The position numbers and the translations under genes were made by a program. From Bufo bufo (lineage: Eukaryota; Chordata; Amphibia; Anura; Bufonidae), in contig NC_053397.1 in assembly GCF_905171765.1 (NCBI RefSeq), positions 7,259,677 through 7,323,676 on the forward strand: a stretch of 64,000 nucleotides of DNA, in the 5' to 3' direction. This document shows, one piece after another, positions 20,616 to 31,796 of this stretch (position 1 is its first letter; every line of letters begins with the position of its first letter). The notes below the pieces were generated by a model that ran no database searches, was not told the origin of the DNA, and was given only the letters and a program-made list of their open reading frames with translations.

Positions 20616-23255
20616 TTAGCTTTCTACCGTGGGAACCAGCACTAGTACCCTGTCCCCAGGGTTGAACTGCCTCACCCGGGCCGCTCTATTGTACACCCTG
20701 CTCTGGGACTCTTGGGCCTTCTGCATGTGTTCCCTCACGATGGGCATAATACTGCTGATGCGATCTTGCATTTGGGCCACGTGTTCTATCACACTTCTGT
20801 AAGGGGTAGCCTCACTCTCCCAAGTCTCCTTGGCAATATCCAGCAATCCCCTGGGATGTCTCCCATATAATAACTCAAATGGAGAGAAGCCAGTGGAGGA
20901 CTGGGGGACCTCTCGGATGGAGAACATGAGATATGGCAACAGACAATCCCAGTCCCTCCCATCCTTTTCTACCACCCTTCTCAACATCCCCTTTAAGGTT
21001 TTATTGAACCTCTCTACGAGGCCATCTGTTTGGGGATGATATACAGAGGTTCTTAGCTGCTTAATTTTCAGCAGGTTGCAAAGCTCCTTCAAAACTTTTG
21101 ACATGAAAGGTGTACCCTGGTCAGTCAGTATTTCTTTTGGTAGGCCAGTTCTGGAAAATATATGAACCAACTCCCGAGCAATGCACTTGGAGGAGGTATT
21201 CCGCAACGGAATGGCTTCAGGATACCTGGTGGCATAATCCAGCACTACCAAAATATACTGGTGGCCTCGGGCAGACCTAACTAACGGCCCCACCAAATCC
21301 ATAGCTATTCTGTCAAATGGAATCTCAATTATTGGCAGGGGAACCAAGGGGCTCCGAAAGTGACTCACAGGAGCCGTTACTTGGCAGGTAGGGCAGGACC
21401 GACAAAACCTTTCAACCTCTTGGTAACAACCTGGCCAATAGAACCTTTGCAGGATTCTTTCCTTTGTTTTGTCAGTCCCCAGATGACCCCCAAGTAAATG
21501 GGTGTGGGCCATATCAAGGACCATCCTTCTATAAGGTATGGGTACCACCAATTGCTCCACAATTTCATTACGCATCTTAGTAACACGATACAGTAAGTTA
21601 TCACTGACAGCAAAATGAGGAAAGCTTTGATCAGCATTAGGCTCCTGAGGTACCTCATTCAGTACAGTTACATTTTCCCATGCATGTTTCAGGGTGGAGT
21701 CTCGTAACTGAGCAGTCCCAAAGTTCTCCCGTGACACTTCCAAGTCCGGTACATTCTGCTCAGGGTTAGACTCCTCACCCTCATCCCCAGCTAATACTTC
21801 AAGGGGAAAACTGTCTGATACCTCATTGGTCACCCCTACAGCATCTGTTTGGGCTTCTTCCCCTAAAGGAATTGGGCTGAAAGAAGGTGAACATGCAACA
21901 GGCGTATCATTACAGTGGGAATGAGACCAGAGTTCCCAGAACAACGGAAAATCACGTCCCACAATCAATGGATGTAATAAGTCTGGTACCACACCCACTT
22001 CATGGGTCACTGTCCCGCAGCCAGTCCCTACAGTCACTTTGGCCAGCGGATAATGCTTAGTGTCCCCATGGATACAAACCACCCCCACCCGCCTTTCAGG
22101 GATGACCAGGTCATGGGGTACGGCAGCACACAAGAGGGTGACCAGGCTTCCTGAGTCCAAAAGGGCCACAACACTAACCCCGTTTACCTGGAGTTGACGC
22201 TCCTGGGGACCTGGTTCCTGCAGGGGTGTAGCACTGCAAACAGGATGAGCAAACATGGAGAGGCGGCGGGTGGCACCACACTCCATTGGCTCCTCCCCCT
22301 GGGAACAGTGTGCTGCAATATGCCCCGGTTGCTGACACTTCCAACAACGGACCTCAGGTCGGCCTTCGAGTGGGGCTTCAGAACGGGAGAGTACCTTTCT
22401 TGGAATGAAAAACCTCTTTCCCCGGGGTGAGCCACCCAGGCTTTGTCTGTTGGCTCGGTCCTCCTGCTCAGAGGTAGAAATGGCTGTGGAGGTTGCTCTC
22501 TGTCTACGACCACCAGAGGATCCCACGAACTGCTGTGGTTTACCTTCAGGCCTCAGACAGGTCTCGGTAGTCGTAAACCGCTCCACAAGTGAAACCAATT
22601 GATCCAGGGTTTTGGGGTCTCCCTGAGCAACCCAGCGGTGAATGTCCCAAGGAAGTCCACTCACATAGCGGTCGAGCACGATTCGTTCGACCATGTCTGC
22701 TGTACTCAGTGTCTCGGGTTGTAGCCACTTGCGCACAAGGTGTAACAAATCAAACATTTGAGAGCGGGGCGGTTTTTTCTCTTCAAACCGCCATTCATGG
22801 ACTCTGCGAGCGCGCACAGATAAGGTGACTCCCAGCCTGGCCATGATTTCTGCTTTAAGGACATCATAGTCTTTGGCCTGTTCTGCTGTTAAATCAAAAT
22901 ATGCTTTTTGCGGCTCTCCAGTCAAATAAGGCGCCAGAACCTCAGTCCATTCAGCCACAGGGAGTTTCTCCCTTTCCACAATCCTTTCAAACACCACCAG
23001 ATAGGCCTCTATGTCGTCATCTGGGGTCATTTTTTGCAAGGCGCGGTGCACTGCTTTTTTTTCATTCACAGTCCCAGCTAATTCCTCTATATTCCTTGGT
23101 TGAGCTGACACACTCTCTCTCAGGACTGTGATCTGTTCCAGCAACAGACGGTTGGTTTCCTGCTGGGCAGCACTGACCTGCACCAACTGCTTAACCAGCT
23201 CATCCATGGCAGGAGTCTCACTGGGCAACAATGTAGCAGCCTTTATCCAAGACAT
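20616..23255 (-). pseudogene. gypsy-2 Gag-protease-integrase
   Basis: An 879-codon stretch starts at the first ATG inside the LTR (23253-23255). The Gag part (about residues 125-235) resembles the SCAN domain, with MFDLLHLVRKWLQPETLS and the downstream LVSLVERF. One knuckle follows (CWKCQQPGHIAAHC). The protease has LLDSGSLVTLL. The integrase has an HHCC finger (HLLGGHL, then CRSCPTC) and D, D, E in AMDLVGPL, LTDQGTPF and VERFNKTL. A TAA at 20616-20618 ends it, but the same frame continues beyond it with the integrase C-terminal GPF region and into RT. The stop therefore seems a single nonsense change, although regulated readthrough cannot be excluded. Confidence 0.93.
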
Positions 23256-23329
23256 AAGCCGGTTACAGAGTAAAAAAAAATTATGCAGCCGTTACGCTTA
23301 GCAACCACTTGCCCGCATCCTCCACCATA

Positions 23330-23873
23330 TGTGGAGATTAGCTGTACAAATGGTGGGCAGTCGGCAGGATTGGATGCAACATAAGGGTTTTATTGGAAAA
23401 AAACACAACTCAAATTTGGTCCAACAGGATGGCTTGGCTTCAGCCCATCAAAGTTCAGTCACATAAAGCACTTATCTTCAGCCCTCATGTGTCATATAAC
23501 AGTTCAATTGTTAAACAGGCAAAATACAGGAGTCACCTTTGTGCAGAATCTTGTCTTTTCCCTTCTCAGGAACACGGTGGAGAGGAATGCTCCTAAGTCC
23601 TCTGCAGACCAACACCAAACACATACTGACAGTGTGTCTTTTAAATTAGCTTCCAGCTGGGTGAGGTGGTAACACAGGAGATGGAGTACGGGAGTGACCT
23701 TCCCACCCAAACTCTTCAGTCACTCCTAAATCCCGGACCCAAGTTCCAGCTACCACAAACTCAGCAATCTAACATCACTGGTTTCCATTTACCTCCGGGA
23801 TTTACATCACTGAGAGCAGCAGCCTCAGTGACACATACTTACCATCAATAACCTCACCCTTTAGATGCTTACA
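23330..23873 (-). repeat. gypsy-2 5' LTR
   Basis: Same 544-bp length as the partner LTR, with scattered single substitutions such as GGTAGGC/GGTGGGC and CACTGTG/CACGGTG. Confidence 0.95.
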
Positions 23874-23929
23874 CAAGATACACAAAAAAAAATCTTTAAG
23901 TAATCTAGAGCTATACTCCTTGTTGTACA

Positions 23930-23930
<1 letters not shown>

Positions 23931-24009
<79 letters not shown>
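23931..24009. repeat. TA-rich microsatellite
   Basis: (TA)n with one ACACA interruption, preceded by TGTGTATATGTG. A 46-base segment ending AACATGATTGATAGCAAG stands at 18385-18432 just left of gypsy-2 and again at about 24047-24093, so the target site was already repeated. The remaining sequence to 24534 is AT-rich with no gene. Confidence 0.85.
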
Positions 24010-24012
<3 letters not shown>

Positions 24013-24542
24013 CTAATAATGAATTTGATAATAATTATGAAATTTCGTTTTTTAATATATATGTATTAAATCAGGAACATGATTGATAGCAAGGTACAAT
24101 AAAAAGAAAATTCCATAAATACTGGGGAGATGTGCTAATACTTGTACATTTACAAAATATATATCAGATGATTTTCTACCTTATCTACCCTATGAAATAT
24201 TGCCCAATAATTGTTATTAGTACCTCAGCCTCAATTATTTTGTCTTATCATCTTATCCATAAATTTTTCTCAACTCATCTATTATATATATTGATACATA
24301 ATCATATTTTCATTCATTATTCATAAACGTGTATAGAAAAAGCTTGATTTTAATGCATCTTATTTTTTATTTTTTTATTTTTTATTTTTCATAATGTATT
24401 TATATCCGTCATGTTTATATCATAACAGATTTAGATGTACATTTCACATTAGATTCATAATTTCAGTTTACTTCAATTTACCATCATGTTCTTTATTACC
24501 AATCATGTCCTGACTTCCTATCATAATCTATCAGATCATAAT

Positions 24543-25671
24543 TAGTGTTGGGCACGAATATTCGAATCGCGAATATTAATCGCGAATATCGGCACTTCGA
24601 GAATTCGCGAATATTTAGAATATAGTGATATACAGTATATTCGTATTTCCGAATATTCTAGATATTTTTTCATCTGAACCCCTGATCCCTCCCTGCTTCT
24701 TGCTTGTGGGCCAATGAGAAGGCTGCAATATCTTTGTCTGAGCTTAGCAACATCCCTAGCAACCAATAGGAAAGCTGCCCCCCCCCCCCCTTACTATATA
24801 AGAACCTCCCCAGCAGCCATTTTCTACAGCACCAAAGATGACAGAAATTAAAGCAGGCCCAGCATGCACACTCCCTGAATTGTATGGTAGTCATCATGGC
24901 ACATAACAGTTAGTATTTAGTGTTACGTTCCCGTCTTACAAAGATTGCCTTGACGTGGGGCAGACGGGCTCAAATAATTTTGTACAAAATGTATTTGCCA
25001 AGCATCTCTAATTTATTAGCATAGCATTAGCAATTATTATGCATTTTTGTACTTTATTTGGTTTGCAGAGAGCTGTTGCATTGCATGTTTTGTTTTACAG
25101 TGTTTTTTTCAGCCATAGCAACGTGCCCCTGCGCATTGGGATGTGCTGACTGACCTCCTTTTTCTTTGCAGTTTATATAATACAGATAGTCAGTGTAGGT
25201 TACATCCTGATACAGTGGAGCTGATAGGTTCCAGTGCAGGGTGTTAGGTAGTGTGATAGGTTCTGCTCTCCATACATACAGCTACAGACATAGTGCTGTG
25301 ATGTCACAACAATACTTAGTGCACCAATCAGTAATAAGTAGTCAGACCTGCTAAAATGTGAATTATCACTTATTGCACCAAAATATTTGCATCATTAGTG
25401 AAGATTAGCACAATCACAAATATATTGGAGCACTCTATTTGCATATAAAGCCAGTTTTAATGTTCTGCCGTGCCGACCATTTTCTCCAGTCTCAGGAAAC
25501 TTCTACAGCTTGGAAAATGTAGCAACAGTGACCCACGCCGGTATTGCGCACGCTTTACGTGAATATTACATTGCCGATTTTCGCAATCAAGAAAATAATA
25601 TATAACGAATATTCTACAAAATATTCGCGAAATATCGCGAATTCGAATATTGCCCCTGCCGCTCATCACTA
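24543..25671. mobile_element. Non-autonomous hAT element
   Basis: ATCATAAT is duplicated exactly (24535-24542 and 25672-25679), the 8-bp signature of hAT. The ends are TAGTGTTGGGC and GCTCATCACTA, imperfect inverted repeats (TAGTGATGAGC on the complement), followed inside by CGAATATTCG-type palindromes in both orientations. No transposase frame is present. The termini resemble those of the element starting at 62705 (TAGGGATGAGC). Confidence 0.9.
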
Positions 25672-25679
25672 ATCATAAT

Positions 25680-26224
25680 CTCTCTCACAATATATCATAT
25701 ATCCTATAGTATTGTTCTATCTCCAACTTGTTATCCCATAGTATGGATATCCACCGTCCCATATTTTTTTTTTATGTGATCCTATAGAGTATAGACAATC
25801 CTTTTTTTCATATTAGGTGAACATATTTGGCTTATTTTTACGTGAAAAATTCTTTATATAGATTCTTCATTTCTCCTTTTTCAGTATTTTTTCTCCCATA
25901 TATAAAAATATATATTTTTTAATTGTATCCTTCTCTGTTTTCATTTTAAAAGGATTCAATAAAAGGTAATTTTTAAGAAAAAGAAAGATAATAATTAGGC
26001 CTAAACAGAATATTATAGCCCTTGGCTATTGATGTGTGTGTATTTGTTAAAAAATATTCTGGGCCCAAAAGGGGTACATTAAACTTCTAGCAGGAATAAT
26101 ACAGGAATGGCACAACATAGAGTCATAAGAATAGATGTTCCAGAGTTGTTATTAAATGGGGAATGAAAGCAGTTCATGTCAGGAGATGGGAGAGGTCCTC
26201 TTTAACCCTCTGACCTTCTTTTCT
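25680..26224. other. AT-rich sequence without gene
   Basis: AT-rich, with several T runs. No coding or structural feature supported. Confidence 0.5.
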
Positions 26225-26407
26225 TTAGAACCCAAGGTGTACATAAAAAGTAGCAGATCCTATAGCAAAAATAAATGCCCCCAATATTGTTCCCAATTCC
26301 CAATTCTCTATCCCAGCAGGACATGAGGGCGCAGCACTTTCATTTCTCCTTTCTGTATTTTGCGGCAGAGAAGGATAAAGTGAACCTTGAGCAGATTCCT
26401 CCTCCAT
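26225..26407 (-). CDS. Possible 60-aa single-pass membrane protein (doubtful)
   Basis: From ATG at 26405-26407 (context GCAATGG, a good Kozak match) a 60-codon frame starts with an acidic, polar part (MEEESAQGSLYPSLPQ) and ends in a hydrophobic helix (LGTILGAFIFAIGSATFYV) three residues from the C-terminus. I do not recognise the family. It may be a tail-anchored small protein, a retroviral accessory remnant or chance. The frame is also open further upstream through low-complexity repeat DNA, which I regard as non-coding. Confidence 0.2.
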   Translation of the reverse strand: MEEESAQGSLYPSLPQNTERRNESAAPSCPAGIENWELGTILGAFIFAIGSATFYVHLGF

Positions 26408-26540
26408 TGCAAATGTTGTCGTGTCTATACAGAAGTTGAGCAAGGTGTGATCCAAACTGGTTATGTGAAGCAAAATGGGGCCATCTAAACTGGGACCATC
26501 TGAGCTGTGCGTGCTTGTTTTTGGTGTATACACCCTCTGT

Positions 26541-26718
26541 AAAGGGGGAATATTATATAATATACATGTGTATGGATGCATGGGGCACATCCATACACAT
26601 GTATACACCAATATAAGGGACATAGATATATATCTATCTATCAGGGGCACATATATATTATAAAGGGGATTATAAGGGGACACAGCTTCCAGGGACCACA
26701 TAATTCCCACAGGGGCCA
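26541..26718 (+). repeat. Inverted pair with 33279-33457, left copy
   Basis: About 178 bp from GGGGGAATATTATATAATA to CACAGGGGCCACCA, with internal palindrome CATGTGTATGGATG...CATCCATACACATG. The right copy lies in the opposite orientation 6.5 kb away and is followed there by a primer-site-like TTGGCGAGCCAGG, so the pair may be LTR ends. Confidence 0.75.
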
Positions 26719-26778
26719 CCATGAGCCCCTGTGGGCCACTAAGGGCACATCTGCGCACATCATCCTATAAAGTGACCA

Positions 26779-29008
26779 TTAACCACCTCAGCCCCGCTAG
26801 CTTAAACACCCTTAATGACCAGGCCACTTTTTACACTTCTGACCTACACTACTTTGACCGTTTATTGCTCGGTCATGCAACTTACCACCCAAATGAATTT
26901 TACCTCCTTTTCTTCTCACTAATAGAGCTTTCATTTGGTGGTATTTCATTGCTGCTGACATTTTTACTTTTTTTGTTATTAATCGAAATTTAACGATTTT
27001 TTTTGCAAAAAAATGAAATTTTTCACTTTCAGTTGTAAAATTTTGCAAAAAAAAACGACATCCATATATAAATTTTTCTCTAAATTTATTGTTCTACATG
27101 TCTGTGATAAAAAAAAAATGTTTGGGTAAAAAAAAAAATGTTTGGGTTTTTTTGCAGCCTAGATGCGCAAAGGGGCCCACATTCCTTTTATGAGGGCATT
27201 TTTAGACATTTGGATCCCAGACTTCTTCTCACGCTTTAGGGCCCCTAAAATGCCAGGGCAGTATAAATACCCCACATGTGACCCCATTTTGGAAAGAAGA
27301 CACCCCAAGGTATTCAATGAGGGGCATGGCGAGTTCATAGAATTTTTTTTTTTTGGCACAAGTTAGCGGAAATTGATTTTTTTTTTTTCTCACAAAGTCT
27401 CCCTTTCCGCTAACTTGGGACAAAAATTTCAATCTTTCATGGACTCAATATGCCCCTCACAGAATACCTTGGGGTGTCTTCTTTCCAAAATGGGGTTACA
27501 TGTGGGGTATTTATACTGCCCTGGCATTCTAGGGGCCCTAAAGCGTGAGAAGAAGTCTGGAATATAAATGTCTAAAAATTTTTACGCATTTGGATTCCGT
27601 GAGGGGTATGGTGAGTTCATGTGAGATTTTATTTTTTGACACAAGTTAGTGGAATATGAGACTTTGTAAGAAAAAAAAAATTATTTCCGCTAACTTGGGC
27701 CAAAAAAATGTCTGAATGGAGCCTTACAGGGGGGTGATCAATGACAGGGGGGTGATCAATGACAGGGGGGTGATCAGGGAGTCTATATGGTGTGATCACC
27801 CCCCTGTCATTGATCACCCCCCTGTCATTGATCACTCCCCTGTAAGGCTCCATTCAGACGTCCGTATGTTTTTTACGGATCCACGGATACATGGATCGGA
27901 TCCGCAAAACACATACAGACATCTGAATGGAGCCTTACAGGGGGTTGATCACCCCATATAGACTCCCTGATCACCCCCCTGTAATTTTTCACCCCCCTGT
28001 CATTGATCACCCCCCTGTCATTGATCACCCCCCTATAAGGCTCCATTCAGATATTCGTATGTGTTTTGCGGATCCGATCCATGTATCCGTGGATCCATAA
28101 AAAACATACGGACATCTGAATGCAGCCTTACAGGGGGGTGATCAATGACAGGGGGGTGATCAATGACAGGGGGGTGATCAATGACAGGGGGGTGAAAAAT
28201 TACAGGGGGGTGATCAGGGAGTCTATATGGGGTGATCACCACAGTCATTGATCACGCCCCTGTAAGGCTCCATTCAGATGTCTGTATGTGTTTTGCTGAT
28301 CCGATCCATGTATCCGTGGATCCGTAAAAAACATACGGACGTCTGAATGGAGCCTTACAGGGGAGTGATCAATGACAGGGGGGTGATCAATGACAGGGGG
28401 GTGATCAGGGAGTCTATATGGGGTGATCACCCCCGTCATTGATCACCCCCCTATAAGGCTCCATTCAGACGTCCGTATGTGTTTTGCGGATCCGATCCAT
28501 GTATCAGTGGATCCGTAAAAATCATACGGACCTCTGAATGGAGCCTTACAGGGGGGTGATCAATGACAGGGGGGTGATCAGGGAGTCTATATGGGGTGAT
28601 CAGGGGTGATCAGTGGTTCATAAGGGGTTAATAAGTGACAGGGGGGGTGTAGTGTAGTGGTGCTTGGTGCTACTTTACTGAGCTGCCTGTGTCCTCTGGT
28701 GGTCGATCCAAACAAAAGGGACCACCAGAGGACCAGGTAGCAGGTATATTAGACGCTGTTATCAAAACAGCGTCTAATATACCTGTTAGGGGTTAAAAAA
28801 ATCAGATCTCCAGCCTGCCAGCGAACGATCGCGGCTGGCAGGCTGGAGATCCACTCGCTTACCTTCCGATCCTGTGAACGCGTGAGCCTGTGTGCGCGCG
28901 TTCACATGAAATCTCGCGTCTCGTAAGATGACGCATATATGCGTGACTGTGCGCAGGGCTGCCACCTCCGGAACGCGATCCTGCATTAGGCGGTCCGGAG
29001 GCGGTTAA
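26779..29008 (+). mobile_element. TTAA element A (2.2 kb, palindromic)
   Basis: Bounded by TTAA at both ends (26779-26782 and 29005-29008). The ends read TTAACCACCTCAGCCCC and, on the complement, TTAACCGCCTCCGGACC. Inside, from left to right: an AT-rich segment; a module with GGGGCCCACATTCC and CCCCAAGGTATTC; an array of hairpin units (27716-28600); and a terminal ladder of hairpins (28700-29008). It shares this plan with elements B and C but lacks most of the middle modules. No transposase. TTAA duplication fits piggyBac or Kolobok; the CC start fits piggyBac better. Confidence 0.85.
27716..28600. repeat. Hairpin array of element A
   Basis: Units of about 180-200 bp have arms AAGGCTCCATTCAGACGTCC and their complement around a core with two GGATC sites. 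They are joined by linkers of repeated GTGATCAATGACAGGGGG. One unit (near 27955) lies inverted relative to its neighbours (CATATAGACTCCCTGATCA against TGATCAGGGAGTCTATATG). Confidence 0.9.
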
Positions 29009-29322
29009 TGCATGCATATATATCATACATGCACACACGTGTTTGCATGCATATATGTATATATATGCATGTGTCTCAACCCTTCCTCAACAATCCCCCT
29101 GTTGTCGGAATTTCGACAATATCTTGGGGGAAAAGGGTTGAGATATATTTGCCCCCCCCTCAACCCCATCATTGGTGGAAGTTCAGGAAGAACTGTAGTG
29201 CTCACTGGTCTTTAGGTACCTAGACATCCCTCATCTAGCTTCCTCCGACCTGCCCTTCACCGTAACCCACTCCTCCATCCACAGGATACACCGTATTCTT
29301 CTCGCGGGAACTTTAATAGTCA
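29009..29322. other. Alternating purine-pyrimidine tract and long imperfect hairpin
   Basis: ATGCATGCATATATATCAT and similar sequence to 29072 alternate purine and pyrimidine almost without a break. At about 29072-29143 TCTCAACCCTT pairs with AAGGGTTGAGA around inner blocks CCCCC/GGGGG and TTGTCG/CGACAA. No gene. Confidence 0.6.
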
Positions 29323-29755
29323 TCCGGTGTCGGCCACTCCCCACGTTTGGAGTGACCACACCCCCACAGTCTCTCGGTAGTTGCCGATCTTCTGTTGTCG
29401 CCCCCCCCAAATCTGGAGCGGGTTCACCCTCGCAGTCTTTAACTGCCCTTTCTTTCAAGTAAAAAAATCTTCCGGTGTCGGTCACCCCCAATTTGAGTGA
29501 CCACACCCCCATAGTCTTTTGGTAATATTGCCGATCTTCAGGTATGGCCCGCCTCCATGGAATCTGGAGCAGGTTCACCCTCACAACCTTTAACTGGCCT
29601 TTCCTTCAAGTAACAGTCTTCCAGTGTCGGCCACCCCCACTTTGGAGTGACCATACCCCCACAGTCTCTCGGTAGTTGCCGATCTTTAGGTATGGCCCGC
29701 CCCCAAGAAATCTGGAGCGGGTTCACCCTCACAACCTCAGTCCCAACTTTCTTCA
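29323..29755. repeat. Three tandem repeats of about 149 bp
   Basis: Units start at 29323, 29471 and 29620 with TCCGGTGTCGG (TCCAGTGTCGG in the third), then GAGTGACCACACCCCC, GTAGTTGCCGATCTT and TCTGGAGCGGGTTCACCCTC. Apparent minus-strand frames follow the repeat and are not convincing genes. Confidence 0.85.
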
Positions 29756-30353
29756 AGCACGACTTTCTCTTGTTCCATCTTGATGGACGCGGTTCTCCCG
29801 TGGACAGATTAATAGGTTTTTACAAGGCAGATCAGATTTTTCATTGCGCGAGGTGATGTCATGGTACCTAAATTCTAACTGCGGGGAACACCTCCGCCAC
29901 ACTACACATCGAGCCCTTCCCTTAAGAACTTCACCATTCCGGGTTTCAAGGTGGCAAATGGCAAAAGCCTGTCCCTATCGTGTCCTAATCTTATCCCCAT
30001 TCACACAATATACATGTCACATCCCTCCCAACACCCCCAAATTCCATTATATGTGTGTACCCATAGAGACTCATGCAACCTGGCATATCTCTCTACCTCC
30101 AAAGACACAGGTAGGTCGTAGACCCCCGTGTCAATGGGAAACGACTATAGGATGCAAATGTGTACAATCAAATCCTGGGTATAGGCTGTCACACATTTGT
30201 ACCTAGAGTGTCTATGGGTACACAATTGACCAACAAAAAAAATCAATAAACACAATGTGCTATGGGGTTTCAGGGTAGTACAAGTTATACGTCCCGAACC
30301 CTCATAGGAAACAAAGTGTCCATAAAATATTTGGCTACAGGACAAAGTTGGAG
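29756..30353. other. Unassigned sequence
   Basis: No reading frame or known repeat recognised. It may be the 3' non-coding part of the retroelement whose gag lies at 31797-32908. Confidence 0.35.
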
Positions 30354-30638
30354 TTATGTCCTGAGCCTCCTCCTCCGGTTAGTTCTGTAAAGTTCTGTCT
30401 GGTTCTGGTGTATTTGGTCATTAAGTCCCTTGACCCTCCGAACGATGACCAGAACCAGAAGAAGTTTCACTGGGTGAAACAAGCGATTACACAGTCTAAT
30501 GTAGATGAATAAGCTCTTCCACCCGAACATCTCCAAGTCTTTCTCCAGAACCTGAGATAATGCTCCCGCTGGATTGTGGCACAGTCCTCCATCTCTAGCT
30601 TGGTTGCCAAAATCCAGTGGGATCCTCCGGAGCCTCAT
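30354..30638 (-). pseudogene. Unrecognised frame with hydrophobic segment (possible retroelement 3' ORF)
   Basis: A 94-codon minus frame with a hydrophobic stretch (LFHPVKLLLVLVIVRRV) and a basic end (TNRRRRLRT). A further 300 bases upstream on the same strand contain a NCTVRGEIP glycosylation-like site and a few stops. It lies 3' of the gag remnant, where env would be expected, but no furin site, CXXC or cysteine motif is visible. Function not assigned. Confidence 0.3.
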
Positions 30639-31796
30639 AAAAGTGTCAGGGGGGATAGCTACTCTTCTGTGGCATCATCTGGGTTTTTCGTCTGCTCCAT
30701 ATAAAATCACACCTATGGCAGAAGAAAATACCAGGCGCTCCTGGGGGATTTCTCCCCTCACGGTGCAATTAAATGTCAAAAATCCCAGCACCAATACCTT
30801 TGACCCATGAGTAGAGAAAGGTATTGGGTTGCCCTTTATCTCACAGGACCCCTCGTTATCCTAACACTGGTGTCTGAACACCCTACCTTCAGAGGATCGC
30901 GTCCCCTGCTTCACATCCCTCTGCACCAACAGATAAGGATGGCCGCCCTACTAGGTTAGGATGTCCGAGGCGACTGTGGACAAAGCACCATTTTGTATTG
31001 ATGGCACCGCATCCGCGTCTAGTCATGTGCACCCAGGCTGATTTCCCCCTGTGATCCTGTCTTGTGGAGGCCTGCAGAACCAACTGTATGATTCATGCCC
31101 TGGCTCCCCAGGACTCCACAACACAAGAACACAGTCCATACTCTGCTGCCAATCACTCTGTGTCCAATCCCTATCAGAGCTGTGTTACCTGTTCGGACTA
31201 GAATTAAGTGCGCAGAACAACATTACACCAATGTTGTCTGTCCGCCCCAGTCCCCAGTGTAACACAGCCCTACCGAAAACCTTGAACAAAACAGTGTTAC
31301 CTGTATCGATCAGAGACCTTGGCTGCTCATCGTGACATCCCACTTAACTGTGTTCCAATGTCACCCGTTCCGCAAACCAACAATTTTCTCGATCCACATT
31401 ATAACAAAGTTCTACTCAAAGGGGACACAAGAATGAATCAAAAACAGCAGGGACTGGACTTACAGCAAGGAATGTAAACTACAAAAATCAGCAGGGTGGA
31501 ACACATTCGTAGACAAGGACCACCACCCTCAACATCAAGAAAACTTACAAACAGATAACAAAAACACACAACATGGACATACACAGGGAACAACCAGTGT
31601 AACAAATAGTACAGGGGTGTCAAATGTTGCCTAGCCTAGCTTGGCCATTCTGACCCCTCAACAGCTGGTGATGCTGCCGAGAGGTAACTCCTTTATGGCC
31701 AAGCTGACTAGACCCCACTACACAATTTGTTACCTGGCTAATACTACTGTTGGACACATTGAAATTACTTGCACAAGGGCAATTCCTTGCAATGTG
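30639..31796. other. Interval where pol would be expected, none found
   Basis: No protease, RT, RNase H or integrase motif on either strand. GTGTTACCTGTNCGG-like motifs at about 31184 and 31291 resemble the tandem leader repeat at 33011-33236. The element is either a pol-less derivative or has suffered a deletion. Confidence 0.45.

Larger units (their letters stand above)
18433..23873 (-). mobile_element. gypsy-2: Gmr1-like Ty3/gypsy element, almost intact
   Basis: Two 544-bp LTRs (18433-18976 and 23330-23873, TGTGGAG...CTTACA) enclose one minus-strand coding frame. I counted about five LTR differences, roughly 1 percent. CAAG is repeated on both sides (18429-18432 and 23874-23877), a 4-bp duplication. 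A primer-binding site starting TGGTGGAGGATGCGGG begins two bases inside the 5' LTR (complement of 23312-23327), and a G-rich purine tract (AGAGGGGGGGGATA) precedes the 3' LTR at 18977-18990. The domain order is Gag-PR-IN-RT-RH, with integrase before reverse transcriptase as in Gmr1-like elements. Two lesions break the frame. Confidence 0.95.

Noticed and set aside
26408..26758. Upstream extension of the minus frame at 26225
   Set aside because: Runs through a palindromic TA-rich repeat that also occurs at 33.3 kb; no coding character.
27716..28600. Open frames with repeated VINDRGVI / DHPPVIDHPPV peptides in the TTAA element arrays
   Set aside because: They follow the GATCAATGACAGGGGG repeat in any frame and on both strands, so they are translations of a non-coding repeat.
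27700..28600. CRISPR-like regular repeat array
   Set aside because: Units are hairpins with near-identical linkers and lie in a eukaryotic transposon; there are no unique spacers or cas genes.
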